64,000 nucleotides of DNA from Mercenaria mercenaria (GCF_021730395.1 NC_069369.1:62833501-62897500); one strand, 5' to 3'. Shown: positions 48,610 through 59,804, counted from the stretch's first letter. Notes: a model not told the origin generated them from the letters alone. Numbers and translations are program-made.

Positions 48610-49190
48610 TTCTTATCGAGCAGCGGGGCTGTTTTTAATAATCGAATCCCTGATATTAGCTACATAAAACTCAAGTCCAACATCGTTCAGGTGAACACCG
48701 TCAGAACGAAAAAAATGCCGTTTTCGCATCGATATCTGGTCTGACGGCATCACTTCTGTCTGACGAAGCGACCAGCTGAGAACCTATTCTGTTCACCCAT
48801 TTACGTTTATTGTCTACTGATAGCCATGTGCCTGATGCTCTAGCGCAGACCTGCCGTTGCAAAATATCCACCCATATGATAACAGTGTCTGGGAATGCGT
48901 CACGAAGATACGTCAATTCCGTTCGAATGCTATCTTTCAGCTCTGATATTGACAAATCAACCAAATCATTGCCACCTAAATTTAAAATAGTTATCTTAGG
49001 ACGTGAAGAAAACAGCACCTGCTGTTGAATGGAGTGGTGAAAGGACGTCCATCGTAGACCACGTATACCCCACCATGTTATTGTTATGTCCCTCAGGCGA
49101 AGATTTGGTTTGCCAGTGTCCTTCGCACGCTTGCCTGCCCAATACGGAACAGAGTCGCCCAGGACCCAAACATCTAAACAAATACAAATT
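48610..49190 (-). pseudogene. Ngaro-type element part: SGNH/GDSL hydrolase-like
   Basis: The GDS block appears as VWVLGDSVPYW, the block III Gly/Asn motif as ILNLGGNDLVDL, and a block V-like DGVHLNDVG is encoded near 48690. These are the conserved blocks of SGNH-fold esterases. In Ngaro elements a hydrolase frame of this kind follows the recombinase; its role in the element is not known. Fossil. Confidence 0.75.
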
Positions 49191-49379
49191 CGAATTACTT
49201 TACACACCAAATTGCATTTACCTTCCCTAGCATTAATGAAACGTTTAAGAGTTTGTTTATAAATGGCTGTCCCATTCATTGTTATGAGCTTAAATATATC
49301 AGTTTCTTGTTAAAAATTCTACTTCCGATACTTTACACAAAATTTTATTTCTAACCTAGCCTTTAAGCCTTTCGAGACT

Positions 49380-50300
49380 AATTATTGACGAATATATAGT
49401 CTAAAAGATTCAGAATTCCAACTTCCAAGTTTCATTATTACCGATGAAGGATAACCATGAATGGCTAAATCTGTAGCCCTGCCAATTCTAAAACTATGTG
49501 ACTTGTATTGAGCATTGGAAAATCGGGACCCACTGATAAATTTCGTTAGCAGAAAATTGCGTTCTTGTGACGGGTGCGCCATCTTTATGACAAAACAGAG
49601 GACTTTGAATACATGGCCTGCAGGATAAGAATTCCGTTAATGTGCGGACAGGACAAAATCTGCCCTCTTCTCTTGGTATTTTTAACATGAATGGCGGTCC
49701 TCTTTGATTCGTTTTGAAACGACGAAGCTGAATTTGTGCGTACCTATTGCAATAAGTAAATGATAAATCAGACACGTGGATCGCGCTTTCTACTTGAAAT
49801 TTGGACGGCGCTGCAAGTTCACTGACCCGGAACAAACCGAAGTAAGCCAATGTGAATAATGACGTGAATAATTTACTCTCGTAAATGTCATAACAAAACT
49901 GTGGAAGACAGTCGCATACCGCCTCTAAAACCTGTTTAGTCAGTGGAGCCCGATTATCCTGGCTAGCACGGCTTCTACGGCAGCCTTCTAACAGTTTACT
50001 TATAATGAAAACCTTAGATATCTCATGAAATCCCCTGAGTTTATGATAATAGTTTATTCCAGCTACATAAGTTGTAATAGTCTTAGGTGAACGACCCTTT
50101 TCAAAGCAAAACGCCATGAATAAGATAACATGTTGATTTGGTATCGGCCATTGATTTGGGAGATTATGCGACAGTCTGAATTTTTCAAACACATTAACAC
50201 TAGTTATGTATGTTGAATGGGAGTTTGCTGCTATTCCTGATCGTAACAGTTGCTCAGCTCTAGACTGAAGACGTTCCAAAGGAATTCTGGGACCTGACAT
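49380..50300 (-). pseudogene. Ngaro-type element part: tyrosine recombinase
   Basis: An N-terminal phage-integrase-like region (SGIAANSHSTYITSVNVFEK, KTITTYVAGINYYHKLRG) precedes catalytic landmarks: an arginine in LAYFGLFRVSELA, an H-x-x-R box in SHSFRIGRATDLA, and a tyrosine in SFRLYIRQ. In this class the recombinase joins a circular DNA intermediate to the target. Fossil. Confidence 0.82.
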
Positions 50301-50329
50301 GGGTCGGAGTCCGCCCCTGGAGCCAATTT

Positions 50330-50946
50330 TCTGAACCTGTCCAACTGAAAACGAGATATAGCATCACAAATATCGTTTTTTCGGCCCGGTACGTGATTTG
50401 CTTTAATTAAGATGTTAAGTTTAAGACAGCGTAGGGTTAGCAATCTTACTAGACACATTACTGCTTCCGATTTTGATGTTGACTTGTTCAAAATGTGAAC
50501 TACTGCCATATTATCGCAATTGAACCTCATCTTCTTATTCACTAAATCTTTGCCCCAAATAAACAATGCAACTAAGATTGGGAAAAGTTCTAACACAGTG
50601 ATATCTGAAGTGATATTCGAATTGTGCCACGACGCTGGCCACTTAGCATAGCACAAGTGACCTTGAAAATAGATGCCAAAGCCTAAATTTTCACCTCCGG
50701 CGCTATCGGTGAACAGTTGGACGTCCCCGTTCGAGACCCAAAAACGGTCATGAAAAACCGAAATACCATTGATTTTTTTAGAAATACCAACCACATGGAC
50801 AGATCCAACTGAATTTCTTTCTTTAGCCTGATATGATGGAAGGGTTTAGTCAGTCCACAAACGGAGTTTATCAAACGACTCAAAAACGGCCTGCCTACCA
50901 CAACTGCACGACAACAGAAGTTCAGCGAACCAGTCAAAGACTGCAT
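50330..50946 (-). pseudogene. Ngaro-type element part: RNase H
   Basis: Acidic landmarks of RNase H are visible in LFTDSAGGENLGFGIYF, DITVLELFPILVALFIWG, FNCDNMAVVHILNK and HVPGRKNDICDAISRF. The segment follows the reverse transcriptase as expected for DIRS-group elements. Fossil. Confidence 0.82.
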
Positions 50947-52349
50947 TTTTTAAAGTAGTTTTTGGACATGCCAACATGTCCTTTATTTTTTGAATTACCT
51001 CTTGCATTTTTTGAATTAGGAATCCTGACTAACATATGGTTTGAATCAAACTCAATGCCAAGGAATATCAGGCATTCTGTTGGACCTTCTGTTTTATCTT
51101 CGGCTAGAGGAACACCAATTTCGGACATCGTATCTCGAAAAACTTTTAATGACCTGCTACACAATTCCGTCGTTTTGTCCACGCCCAGAAGATCATCTAA
51201 GTAGTGTAATAATTTGCCAGAATTCAGATTTAACTTAACACAAAATTCTAGAAATCTGGCAAACCATTCAAACGTAATACAGCTAATAGAAGCCCCAAAT
51301 GGGAGTGCTTTATCAAAATAGAATTTATCATTGAAGCAAAATCCAAGTAGCTCAAAATCCGAAGGTGTTATGGGTATCAAACGATATGCACTTTTTATAT
51401 CAGACTTAAAAAGTTTACAGTGACGCCCCAAATCTTGAATCATTTTTACGGCCTCATCAAAACTGGTATATTGTACTGTACACAAAGCTGGGACTATATA
51501 ATCATTGACGGATTCGCCTGGCGGATATGAAAGATGATGGATCATTCTGTACTCTCCAGGGGTTTTCTTTTCGACCAAGCCAACAAGGGAGACAATTAAA
51601 TTTGGAAGTGGGCGTTCAGTGAAAGGACCAGCTACCCTACCTGCCTCTATTTCGTTTTTTATTTGACTCTGAATTATCTCTGGATTAAGTAAAGTGGAAC
51701 GGAGATTATAAGAATCACGTGGGGAACGTGGGCCCGAATACTGGATCGGAAAACAATACTTAATACCATTTAATAGGAATGCCGCCTCAGTTTTATTATA
51801 AAATTGTAGATAGTATTCCAACATTGCCAGTTTTATTGGGGAATAAGCGAGACTAAGAGTGTCGAGGTTCCAAGACTCCTGCGTGTTATTTTGCGCCCTT
51901 AATTTATTTACCGAGTTGGCCTCTATTGAAACCACGTCCTCTATAGGGGCCTCGAGAAAATTTCTGCCTCGAGATGATCTCTGAAAGGTCGATGTTTGAC
52001 CTGTTTGTATATTACCAGCAGATACAGGAGTCGGACAAGAAATCTCTGGATGAGGCCCATTGCATTTCGTGCATATATGTGGGAACCTACAACTGGGCCA
52101 AGTACATCTTCTATTATTAAAATCCGTCGCTAAATTACTATTATTACATTGTAAACTGCCTGTTTGCGGAATTATACCCGAAGCATTCATAATTTGTTCA
52201 AAGTCGATAAAATTTGACTTACCGGCGTCAGGCCGCAGCAGGCTCTCGTCTACCAATTCCTCAAGGTCGTCGGCCATGCGCTTTCGCCCCATGGTTTGCC
52301 TGCCTTCCTGCTCATTTCCGGCGTCACGCTGTGCCGGTGCGTCCTGCAC
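50934..52349 (-). pseudogene. Ngaro-type element part: Cys-rich gag end and reverse transcriptase
   Basis: Near the start of this part a Cys/His cluster, CTWPSCRFPHICTKCNGPHP, looks like a nucleic-acid-binding finger. The reverse transcriptase follows, with YRMIHHLSYPPGESVND, KLFKSDIKSAYRLIPIT, ALPFGASISCITFEWFARF and the active-site box HYLDDLLGV. The phrasing is characteristic of DIRS-group enzymes, distinct from Ty3/gypsy. Fossil. Confidence 0.85.
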
Positions 52350-52560
52350 GGCGACTGGTTGTTGGTCCCGCTCCTGCCTCGGAAGTGGCGGATTTCACTG
52401 ATTCTCGTCCAGCTGCACATCTGCGCCCCTATTTCTACGCCCCTGGGGATTCCTTTCTCGTAGTTGCCTGTCCTGGCCCGCAACATTTCTTTGCTGGCCT
52501 CTCCCGGCTGCATGCTGATGCCTTCGACGACCTCGACCATGTGGCACTATCAAGACAGAA

Positions 52561-54290
52561 TTTCAAAATCAAATTCTGTACAGAATAGATCTAAGACCAA
52601 ATAAGTATAGTTGTCTAAAGTTTTCTTGTGTTGAGAGCGACACGTCGATATCTGACTGAGAAAATTGCACGGGATTAATGTGCTTATATACTGTAGCGAC
52701 TTTAGCCCGTTCGTAAGCAGCAAAGCGGAAACCAACGTGAGACATCGAATGCAACGATAAAGCCCGAGAATAACCAAATGCATAGCAACCGATAATGTTC
52801 GTCATATCTAGACAGATGACAATTTCTCCGAAAAATAAATTGAATTATTTTAAAGGAAAAATATTTTTTTATTATTTGCAACATTATACTGTTGCGCTGG
52901 TAATTGAACATAATAATCTCTATTGATGTTTTTGTCAATTGTACAACAAATTCTGTAACAGATGGAAAACTCAGTGATAAGCCAAAAGAGACAGAATTAC
53001 GTTGAATTAAGCCTTTGGCCAGTTTCGTCGGTAAATTCATATTTTTTTATTGGTCTTGTTTTTGAGCGTACATTACTTTCATGCGAAAACATTTATAATC
53101 GTGTGTTTTTGGATTCACCTGCTAAGCATTATTTTCATTTACACTGGTCTGTAACTTTGAAACGTTGCGAGGATCAAGGATGAGGGTTTGTGCGCACTGA
53201 ACAGTTTCAACTTTAACCTTAACCCTGCTGTATTTCTGAAATGGACTTTCTTCCAATTTGGGCATTACCAGCCAGTCCTACTATTAATTAGTCTTCTTTT
53301 GCCGAACATTAAATATCCATCTTCTTTATATGCGTGCATCAAAAAGTTTGAGACTGTCGTGACAGTTGAATGATGCGGCCATTATTACACAGGATGTAGT
53401 CATCTTGCGCAATTAGTGATCTTATAAAGAGGAATTTACATTCAGTCATAATTCTCAGACCATTTCGTGATATTTTGCAGACAAAATATATCGTTTCTGA
53501 CGAATCAAAGACATTAGATGATGTGGCATTTATCATTCATCAATACAGTACATTTCTAGAAGTCATAAAAACGAAAATTAACAATGCAAGTGTCTATATC
53601 TGTTTACCGTCAGGGAGATCATCTTAGATATTTAAAATAAAAACGTGTAAAGTTCATAGATATTCCATTTTCTGTATCTAAGTGTGATCTATGTTTGGTG
53701 AAGTTTCGAGAAAACTTACATCCTCTTAGTCAACACATGTATAAAACAATGGATAATTAATACTACAATATATTATATAATCGATATATGTAATGTTTTA
53801 TTATAATTAAACATTTGCTTATAAACGTTAAATAATAACTTAAATAATTATACAATGGCAGAAAAGCAAATTGAATGGGTAACACCTTCTGACGACAATA
53901 GATCAAAAACATTTACATGTATAACACTGATCCTTTGAAACTGTACAACACAGCATAAGAAAATCATTGCAGACTCGGTTTGTTTGAGTCTGTTCAGGAA
54001 ATGTATTGAAAAGTGCATAATCCCTCATGTTTGAGAGATAATCTGTTATAATAATTCAACACCATGTACCCAACGTCTAGACATAAATTAACACTGCAGT
54101 CAAGGAAAAAAATTCAGCCTTCCTCAGAAAGGAAACAACAGTGAAATATTATGGAAAAATTGTGTATTGTCTATATGTCAAACCGTTAATATTTTCAGTG
54201 GCAATTAATATTTTATTTATTCAATTCATATTTCTGAATGTCAACATACGATTTATTTTTAATGTATTATGTATATAATTATATCATTCC
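52561..54290. other. AT-rich DNA with two repeat fragments
   Basis: No gene recognised. A family 2 fragment lies at 53216-53276 (CCCTGCTGTATTTCTGAAAT, CAATTTGGGCATTACCAG) and a hairpin related to the double-hairpin repeat at 53970-53993 (CAGACTC pairing with GAGTCTG). Confidence 0.45.
53216..53276 (+). mobile_element. Inverted-repeat element family 2 fragment
   Basis: Only the left end is recognisable, from TTAACCTTAACCCTGCTG to TTGGGCATTACCAG. Confidence 0.45.
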
Positions 54291-54407
54291 CTTTAGGCTT
54301 TACTTTATTGATAGCTCAATATTTACTGACCTAGTTTTAAGACAACATGTCAATTAGTTGTTTATATTCTATAGTGTTGAGTTATGAATAAAGTAAAGCC
54401 TATAAAG
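54291..54407. repeat. Short foldback element
   Basis: CTTTAGGCTTTACTTTATTG on the left is inverted on the right as AATAAAGTAAAGCCTATAAAG, with arms of about 32-37 bp around a 50-bp centre. A small direct repeat, GCCTATAAA, follows at the right end. Non-coding. Confidence 0.65.
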
Positions 54408-54738
54408 CCTATAAAGAGAAATGGTAAATACATAAAAATGTAACTGTTTAAAACGTTTAGAGGAGAGGGGTAAAAAGGCGATGCATCGATGGAAATATTT
54501 TCTCCATTATTTTCTGTTTTGAGTTCGAATATAATGACATTCCACCCGGTGAATTTGGCTATATATATTTTTCTATAATGTAATTCAGTAAGAAGAAACG
54601 CCATGCAGACTTAACATATTATTATCTTAACCTGCTGAAATAATGTTTAAGAAAAGTTCTGGTAGCAATTTTTATTTATGGTTTTGAATAAAGAGGCTGT
54701 TTCATCTGCTCAAATTTAACTAGGAATAGATGTGTTAA

Positions 54739-54890
54739 AATTGGACGTTAGTCCATTGGTAACACTCCCCATCAATCTGAGTGACCAGAGTTCAATTCAT
54801 TGCCTCGGTACTGGAATTTCTGAAATACTGTTCATAGTGGGTACCAACTTATACGTTACTGGCTATAACGTATTAAAAAAAAAACACGAA
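54739..54890 (+). mobile_element. tRNA-like SINE head, degraded
   Basis: TTAGTCCATTGGTAACACTC resembles an A box and GAGTTCAATTCATTGCCTC a B box; the sequence runs to an A tract near 54874. Stems are poor, so this is at most an old SINE. Confidence 0.35.
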
Positions 54891-55837
54891 AATAAAGATC
54901 TCCTCAACTGACTAAACAATTCATTTGTTGCATCCAGTGATTCTTAGGGATCTTCACAGTCATTGTTTTTGGATTATTGTACAGTGCACTCTGAGAAAAT
55001 CAAACTCTGCCAAAATAGTGATTTTATTTCAAAACCAAACGCCAAAAAATGACCCGGAACTTTGCCCAAAATACCTAAACAATTTCCCTGGACAAAGACA
55101 GAAACCTGATAGCAAACGAATTAAAAACATAGCAATACCTGATTACTCCATTTGCCTCTCTGTAACTAAAACTATCGGGTGAAACAGGATCATTTTCATG
55201 TGCTTACAGTTAATGATTTCAGTAGTTTTATGTAATAAACTTGATACTTGATATATTCTTTAATTACATCAATATTTATGTTTTTATTGAGAATATGATC
55301 TCTACGGAAATTCAGTTAGACGAGATAATTGATGATTCGTCTGATCTCATTTAATTATTTAACTTGAAGGAAATAACGAATGAAAAGTCTGATGATTTCT
55401 GCCAATGCGATAAAGTTTCTAGACGTGTAATACGTGTCCCTATCCCAATAAAAATTTGAGAAATGTTAAGATCAGGTTATAAATTGAAGTGAATTGATAA
55501 TTTGATTTGTCTGAAGAATCAATTACATCTTTATACTTTAACTCTATTTTAAACACGTTTATTTCGTTCCCGACTGAAAGGAATTTAGTGTGTCTGTCGG
55601 CAACAGTGACAGAATTAATTTGAAAAGAAGTCATTGGTCGTAAATTTTATTTATAATTTTGAATAAAGAGGATGATTCGTAATTCTAACATTTCAGCTGG
55701 GAGCAGACGAAATGAATATAAATTGTTTCTTTTCAAATTTTGTATATGAGAACAAAATCTGTAGACAAGTTATTGCAATAAAGTTAAATATGAAGTTGCT
55801 TCGGTATCTCTGAAATTGTTTGATACATTGGAAGTTT
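54891..55837. other. AT-rich unassigned DNA
   Basis: An 85-codon frame at 54925-55182 (plus) has no recognised domain and is not called. The phrase TTTTGAATAAAGAGG occurs at both about 54683 and 55661, a possible dispersed repeat. Confidence 0.4.
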
Positions 55838-56013
55838 GATAAAAGACATTGTTTCTGAAATCATTCGTCCTCCACCTTTGATTCAGGTGCGGAAGTTACT
55901 TACGGAGAACAGGTTTGTACTGAATCCTGTAACACTGACTAGGTTAACTGTCCGCCGTTACATAACTGAAATACTTTTGAAAAACGGCGTTAAACCCAAA
56001 ACAAACAGACAAA
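55838..56013 (+). mobile_element. Family B SINE, 5'-truncated
   Basis: Begins within the body (GATAAAAGACATTGTTTCTG) and ends GGCGTTAAACCCAAAACAAAC, as in the full copy at 47651-47944. The tRNA head is absent, as expected from incomplete reverse transcription. Confidence 0.8.
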
Positions 56014-57169
56014 ACTTCATGCTGGCTTTAAACGAGGCAGGAGTAATTATAGTGCATAATAGTCAAAATGATATTTTTAAAGGACGGCCAAATGTTTATT
56101 GTCTGTTTATTGTCGTTTAGTATAGTATTGTAATGTTTGATTCAGTAGTGGTCAGAACGGAAGTTAGGAATTTATGTATATTCTTCTCAACTGATATAAA
56201 TATTACACACTTTCTTATATTTCCATTTCTCAAAGAATGATTAATTACTTCTCCAGCAGCAGCAGAATTTGATAAATGAATGATTGCAGGTAAAGTTGGA
56301 AATAATCTAGCTATATGATGACCTATATTATTATTGTTATGTAAATCTAGATATGCTTTGACCTTTCCATGTTTAAAATGTTATTTATAGTTTGTATATT
56401 ATATGTACGATTATATGCTGTGCATAGTTTAAGTCAATAAAACGTTCTTCTTATTATTCTACCTCTTCTTCTTCTTCCTATTAACTTAAGAAAGCAACGT
56501 CAAACTTGATCTTCTATATTACTTAAACATTACCTTTTTGTTATGTGTTTTGAGAGTGAACAACTCCTTCTTGTTTGCATAGCTTATCTAAGTTTTAGTT
56601 TTATAAGATCTGGGTCACGATATTAGTCTCGACAGAGATGAAGTGATAACCGTGACGTCTTATGGAATTGCATTTCCTACAATCTATAAAGTGATCTTGA
56701 ACTTTTTTTGTATCTAGATTAATTTCAAAAGATTTTTGTTTCAATCTCTGAACAGAGATTTTGTCTACACTTACGTGGTTCATCCATTAACAATTTTAAC
56801 AAGGTTGACAGCTAGGACTGACCACAATACCCAGAGTTTTTCTACATTTCATGCAATATTTCCTGCTGGATGGAACAGTGTCACAGTTTTAAAATTGATT
56901 TTATGTCCTAATATGTGGATTCTTCCAACAGGTGTTTTGCACCCCTGACCAAACGAAAGGTTCTAAATTGGAATCAAACTTTTCAAAAAGTTGTGACGCA
57001 TTTCCATCAAGCAGAGAATACTATGAATGTGTAACCTACTTTGTTTAGACCATGACATTTTCTTTGTTGTACGAGTGAGGTATATAAGTAAACGTATGGC
57101 TTTAAATTATTTTTTATCCTGTCACTTGCAGTATTTTCGACCCGATATCAGGGTGCCGTATATCTTTCT
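56014..57169. other. AT-rich unassigned DNA
   Basis: No gene recognised. TTTAAGTCAATAAAACG with a CTTCTT-rich run near 56440-56475 may be an old processed 3' end. Confidence 0.4.
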
Positions 57170-57232
57170 TGATATACCGTCAGTTGATCATGTGACCAGT
57201 GATATACGGTCAGTTGATCATGTGACCTTATG
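57170..57232. repeat. 28-bp tandem duplication
   Basis: GTCAGTTGATCATGTGACC occurs twice, each preceded by an ATATAC-like stretch. Confidence 0.75.
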
Positions 57233-57368
57233 ATCGATATTGTTGTCATAAGAAATTTTGCAACGAAACCATCATCATTGTGTTGGAAATGTCCGAACTA
57301 AGAAAATGAGTGGTCAAATAATGATTTTTTATTCAAAAACGAAGAAGTTATTGCGATTTTGCCGGTAA

Positions 57369-57413
57369 TCACGTCATTACATAAGTGACGTCATTACGAA
57401 TATGACGTCATTA
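57369..57413. promoter_or_regulatory. Three CRE-like sites in a 17-bp tandem array
   Basis: TCACGTCATTAC, TGACGTCATTAC and TGACGTCATTA are spaced 17 bp apart. TGACGTCA is the palindromic cAMP-response element bound by CREB/ATF bZIP factors. No gene start is recognised nearby, so regulation is only a possibility. Confidence 0.45.
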
Positions 57414-57479
57414 AAGCGGTTGTCGCACACTTATTTTTGTAAAATAAATTGCCAAATATCGGAAAATGAAGTAATGACA

Positions 57480-57637
57480 AGATAAATAGAATAATAGGTT
57501 AGTGCCTAAGATGGAGAAAGTTTATCTGGCTCGGCTCCGGACGTTATCAGGTTCGCCTTCGGCTCACCCGATAACCTCCTCCACCTCGCCAGATAAACTT
57601 TCTCATCTACGGCACTAACCTATTATTCTCTATTTAT
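57480..57637. repeat. Long hairpin element
   Basis: The left arm AATAATAGGTTAGTGCC through GAGAAAGTTTATCTGGC is inverted on the right as GCCAGATAAACTTTCTC and GGCACTAACCTATTATT, with arms of about 50 bp and few mismatches. The centre has a second small stem, GTTATC with GATAAC, and a GC-rich TTCGCCTTCGGCTCACC. Likely a foldback element. Confidence 0.75.
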
Positions 57638-58290
57638 GACATGTTGATTTCTTTAATTACGCAAGATTTAATCAACAAGATACATATATAAAAGCCTCTG
57701 TACAAGAAATTCTGTTTACTTTTTACAACGGTTTGTTCAATCTAAGCAGTATACTGTACTTAACAATTAAAAACGGGTAAAATGTAAAGTATTTATTAGC
57801 AATCAGTACCAGTTTAGTATCTTTTCTTTCAAAACTGAAAACGTCTTCGTATTCACTTATGTGTACTGGGTTTTGTCCTTTCCTTTTCTGTTTAAGAACG
57901 ATTTGTTGTTGCAGGTAAAGAACTTATATGGCATAACCTGTGTCAAATACGTTTATGAATAGCAAATTATCTGCTTTTCCATTAAGAGAATTTCTAAATA
58001 ATGCCCTGTTAAACAAAAGCCACTGTACAAGAAATTCTGTTTACTCTTTATAACAGTTTGTTCAATCTAGAGCAGTTGTGCTGTACTTATCAATTAAAAA
58101 CGGGCAGAATGTAAATTGTTGATTATCAACCAGGACCGATGGAGACGTAAAAAAAATTTCTTTTTTTTTTTGTTTTCAGCAGGCTATACTAAAATAACTA
58201 TGTTTGATTTGTGACTGTGGTAAACTATACACAGAGTTATCGGACATGCATTATGAAATTATGACATACTTTGATACATAATCATCAACA

Positions 58291-58363
58291 GTTTCCGTGG
58301 TGTAGTGGTTATCACATCCGCTTAACACGCGGAAAGTCCTGAGTTCAATCCTCAGAGGAAACA
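58291..58363 (+). tRNA. tRNA-Val (AAC), copy 1
   Basis: A 73-base gene with acceptor GTTTCC pairing GGAAAC, D arm TGTAGTGGTTATCACA, anticodon arm TCCGC-TTAACAC-GCGGA (anticodon AAC) and T arm CTGAG-TTCAATC-CTCAG. The seventh acceptor pair is mismatched (G with A), and the T loop has TTCAATC where most tRNAs have TTCGAATC-like sequence. A TTTTT run follows within five bases, as needed for polymerase III termination. No CCA is encoded, as usual in animals. The copy at 60531 is identical. Probably functional; the mismatch leaves some doubt. Confidence 0.85.
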
Positions 58364-58630
58364 ACTTTTTCCTAATTTTATATTTGATAAATCATTGATG
58401 ACGGGAAAGAAAACCACAAAATAAACACAGAGGAATGTTCAGGTTTATAAATGTTAGATTTTTTCATTACATTGGTTTCTGTAATATGAACATATTTTTT
58501 GAAATGGCGACTATGTGTTTGTCGTGTAACTGAATAGATCGTTTTTCATTAACATTGCTTCCGGTAATTTCAACATATTCGTAAACACGATTATGTGTTT
58601 GTTGTACAACAAAATAGATTGTTTCTAAAT

Positions 58631-58655
58631 GACATGTTCGAGTCCAGCCGGAGGT
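58631..58655 (+). pseudogene. tRNA-Arg 3' fragment
   Basis: GTTCGAGTCCAGCCGGAGGT matches the T arm and 3' acceptor of the tRNA-Arg genes at 59162 and 60949, with one changed base and no 5' two-thirds. Repeated exactly at 60016. Confidence 0.75.
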
Positions 58656-58751
58656 TGGTAGAATGTTTGAATTATTTCATGTTTAGTATCTTCTTTTCAA
58701 AATTGAAAACGACTTCGCCTCCACTCATGTGTACTAGGTTTTGTCCTCCTG

Positions 58752-58807
58752 TTTATTACATCAACATAACGCGCGTAAGGTCCTGAGTTCAATCCTCGGC
58801 GGAAACA
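58752..58807 (+). pseudogene. tRNA-Val relict
   Basis: The 3' half, GGTCCTGAGTTCAATCCTCG with GCGGAAACA, matches tRNA-Val, while the region before it is a scrambled version of the D and anticodon arms. Its 3' acceptor would restore the pair that is mismatched in the other copies, but the 5' acceptor is missing. Confidence 0.75.
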
Positions 58808-59161
58808 TACTTTTACTAATTTTATCTCTGATATATCATTGATGACTGTGAAGAAAATCACAGAATAAACACAGGTGAATGTGTAGGTATGTAATTGTTG
58901 CAGTGTTTATTAACATTCGTTTCTGTGATGTCAACATATTTGTAAATGCGACTATGTGTTTGTCGTGTAATTGAATAGATTATTTCCCAAATTAAATGTA
59001 GTCAGTGCATACGTTAAGATGTTGTCGTAGTTATTATATCTGTATATAATTATATGAAGAGATATTAAACGGTTGACGGAAGGGAATATACGGTCTTTAA
59101 TATTAAATGAAAGTAATTCTTGAAATGCTGATATTGCGGAAGCGCTTGCATTGCAATAAAT

Positions 59162-59234
59162 GCCTCCAAGGCCTTATGGATAAGGCATCGGCCTCCTAAG
59201 CCGGGGATTGCGGGTTCGAGTCCCGCCGGAGGTT
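59162..59234 (+). tRNA. tRNA-Arg (CCT), copy with altered acceptor
   Basis: D arm GGCCTTATGGATAAGGC, anticodon arm TCGGC-CTCCTAA-GCCGG (anticodon CCT) and T arm GCGGG-TTCGAGT-CCCGC are intact. Compared with the copy at 60949, the 5' end reads GCCTCCAAG rather than GCCTCCGTG, which breaks acceptor pair 7-66 and replaces the usual T at position 8. It could be a weak gene or a pseudogene. Confidence 0.65.
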
Positions 59235-59413
59235 GGTAAAATGTTTGAATTCTCTTTTATTTAGTATCATATTTACTAAATTTAATACGACCTCGTCTTT
59301 ACTGATATGTACTCGATTTTGTCTTTTCTGATTTTAAACGTTTTTATTGTTGTTCTTAATACTGGTGTACTGTACCCGGGACCAGTGGAGACTTAATGTC
59401 TTTTTTATGTTTG

Positions 59414-59686
59414 AGGGGTCTCCGTGGCCGAGTGGTTAAGGTCGCTGACTTCATATCACTTGCCCCTCATTGATGTGGGTTCGAGCCTCACTCGGGGCGT
59501 TGAATGTGAGGAAGCCATCCATCTGGCTTACGGAAGGTCGGTGGTTCTACCCAGGTGCCCGCTCGTGATAAATAAATGCAAGGATGGGCATCAGGAGTCA
59601 ACCTCCACCATCAAAGCTGGAAAGTCGCCATATGACCTACAATTGTGTCGGTGCGATGTTAAACCCAACAAATAAATAAATAAATA
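59414..59686 (+). mobile_element. tRNA-derived SINE, family A, with target duplication
   Basis: The head (GGTCTCCGTGGCCGAGTGG, GGGTTCGAGCCTCACTCGG) resembles a Leu/Ser-type tRNA. The body includes GAAGGTCGGTGGTTCTACCC and the 3' end GTCGGTGCGATGTTAAACCC followed by a repeated AAAT tail. The 10-bp repeat TTTATGTTTG flanks it (59404-59413 and 59687-59696). It landed in a linker of the tRNA array after the array formed. Confidence 0.93.
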
Positions 59687-59804
59687 TTTATGTTTGTTTT
59701 CAGTGAAATAACAGTGATTAATTTGTGACCGTTGTAAACTATACACAGAGCAATCGGACATACAATATGATATTTTGACATTCTTTGATACATAATCATC
59801 AACA

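Larger units (their letters stand above)
48050..52560 (-). mobile_element. DIRS/Ngaro-group tyrosine-recombinase retrotransposon (fossil)
   Basis: On the minus strand the parts are, in order: a GC-richer gag-like region with a Cys/His cluster, reverse transcriptase, RNase H, tyrosine recombinase and an SGNH hydrolase-like part. A tyrosine recombinase in place of a DDE integrase defines the DIRS order, and an SGNH hydrolase is a known companion in the Ngaro group. The element is broken, with several breaks. Ends are approximate: hairpin-forming phrases CGCTGGCTAGCCACAGCG and CGCTGGCTAACCTCAGCG at 48084 and 48296 may belong to split direct repeats near its 3' end, but a matching 5' repeat was not found. 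Such elements insert without target duplications, and none is seen. Confidence 0.85.

Noticed and set aside
48810-49230. Plus-strand and alternative minus-strand frames over the hydrolase part
   Set aside because: They are shadows of the SGNH-like segment.
52060-52588. Plus-strand frames of 113 and 124 codons
   Set aside because: They lie antisense to the GC-rich gag-like region of the tyrosine-recombinase element and have no domain of their own.
59424-59675. 83-codon plus-strand frame
   Set aside because: It is the translated SINE family A copy.
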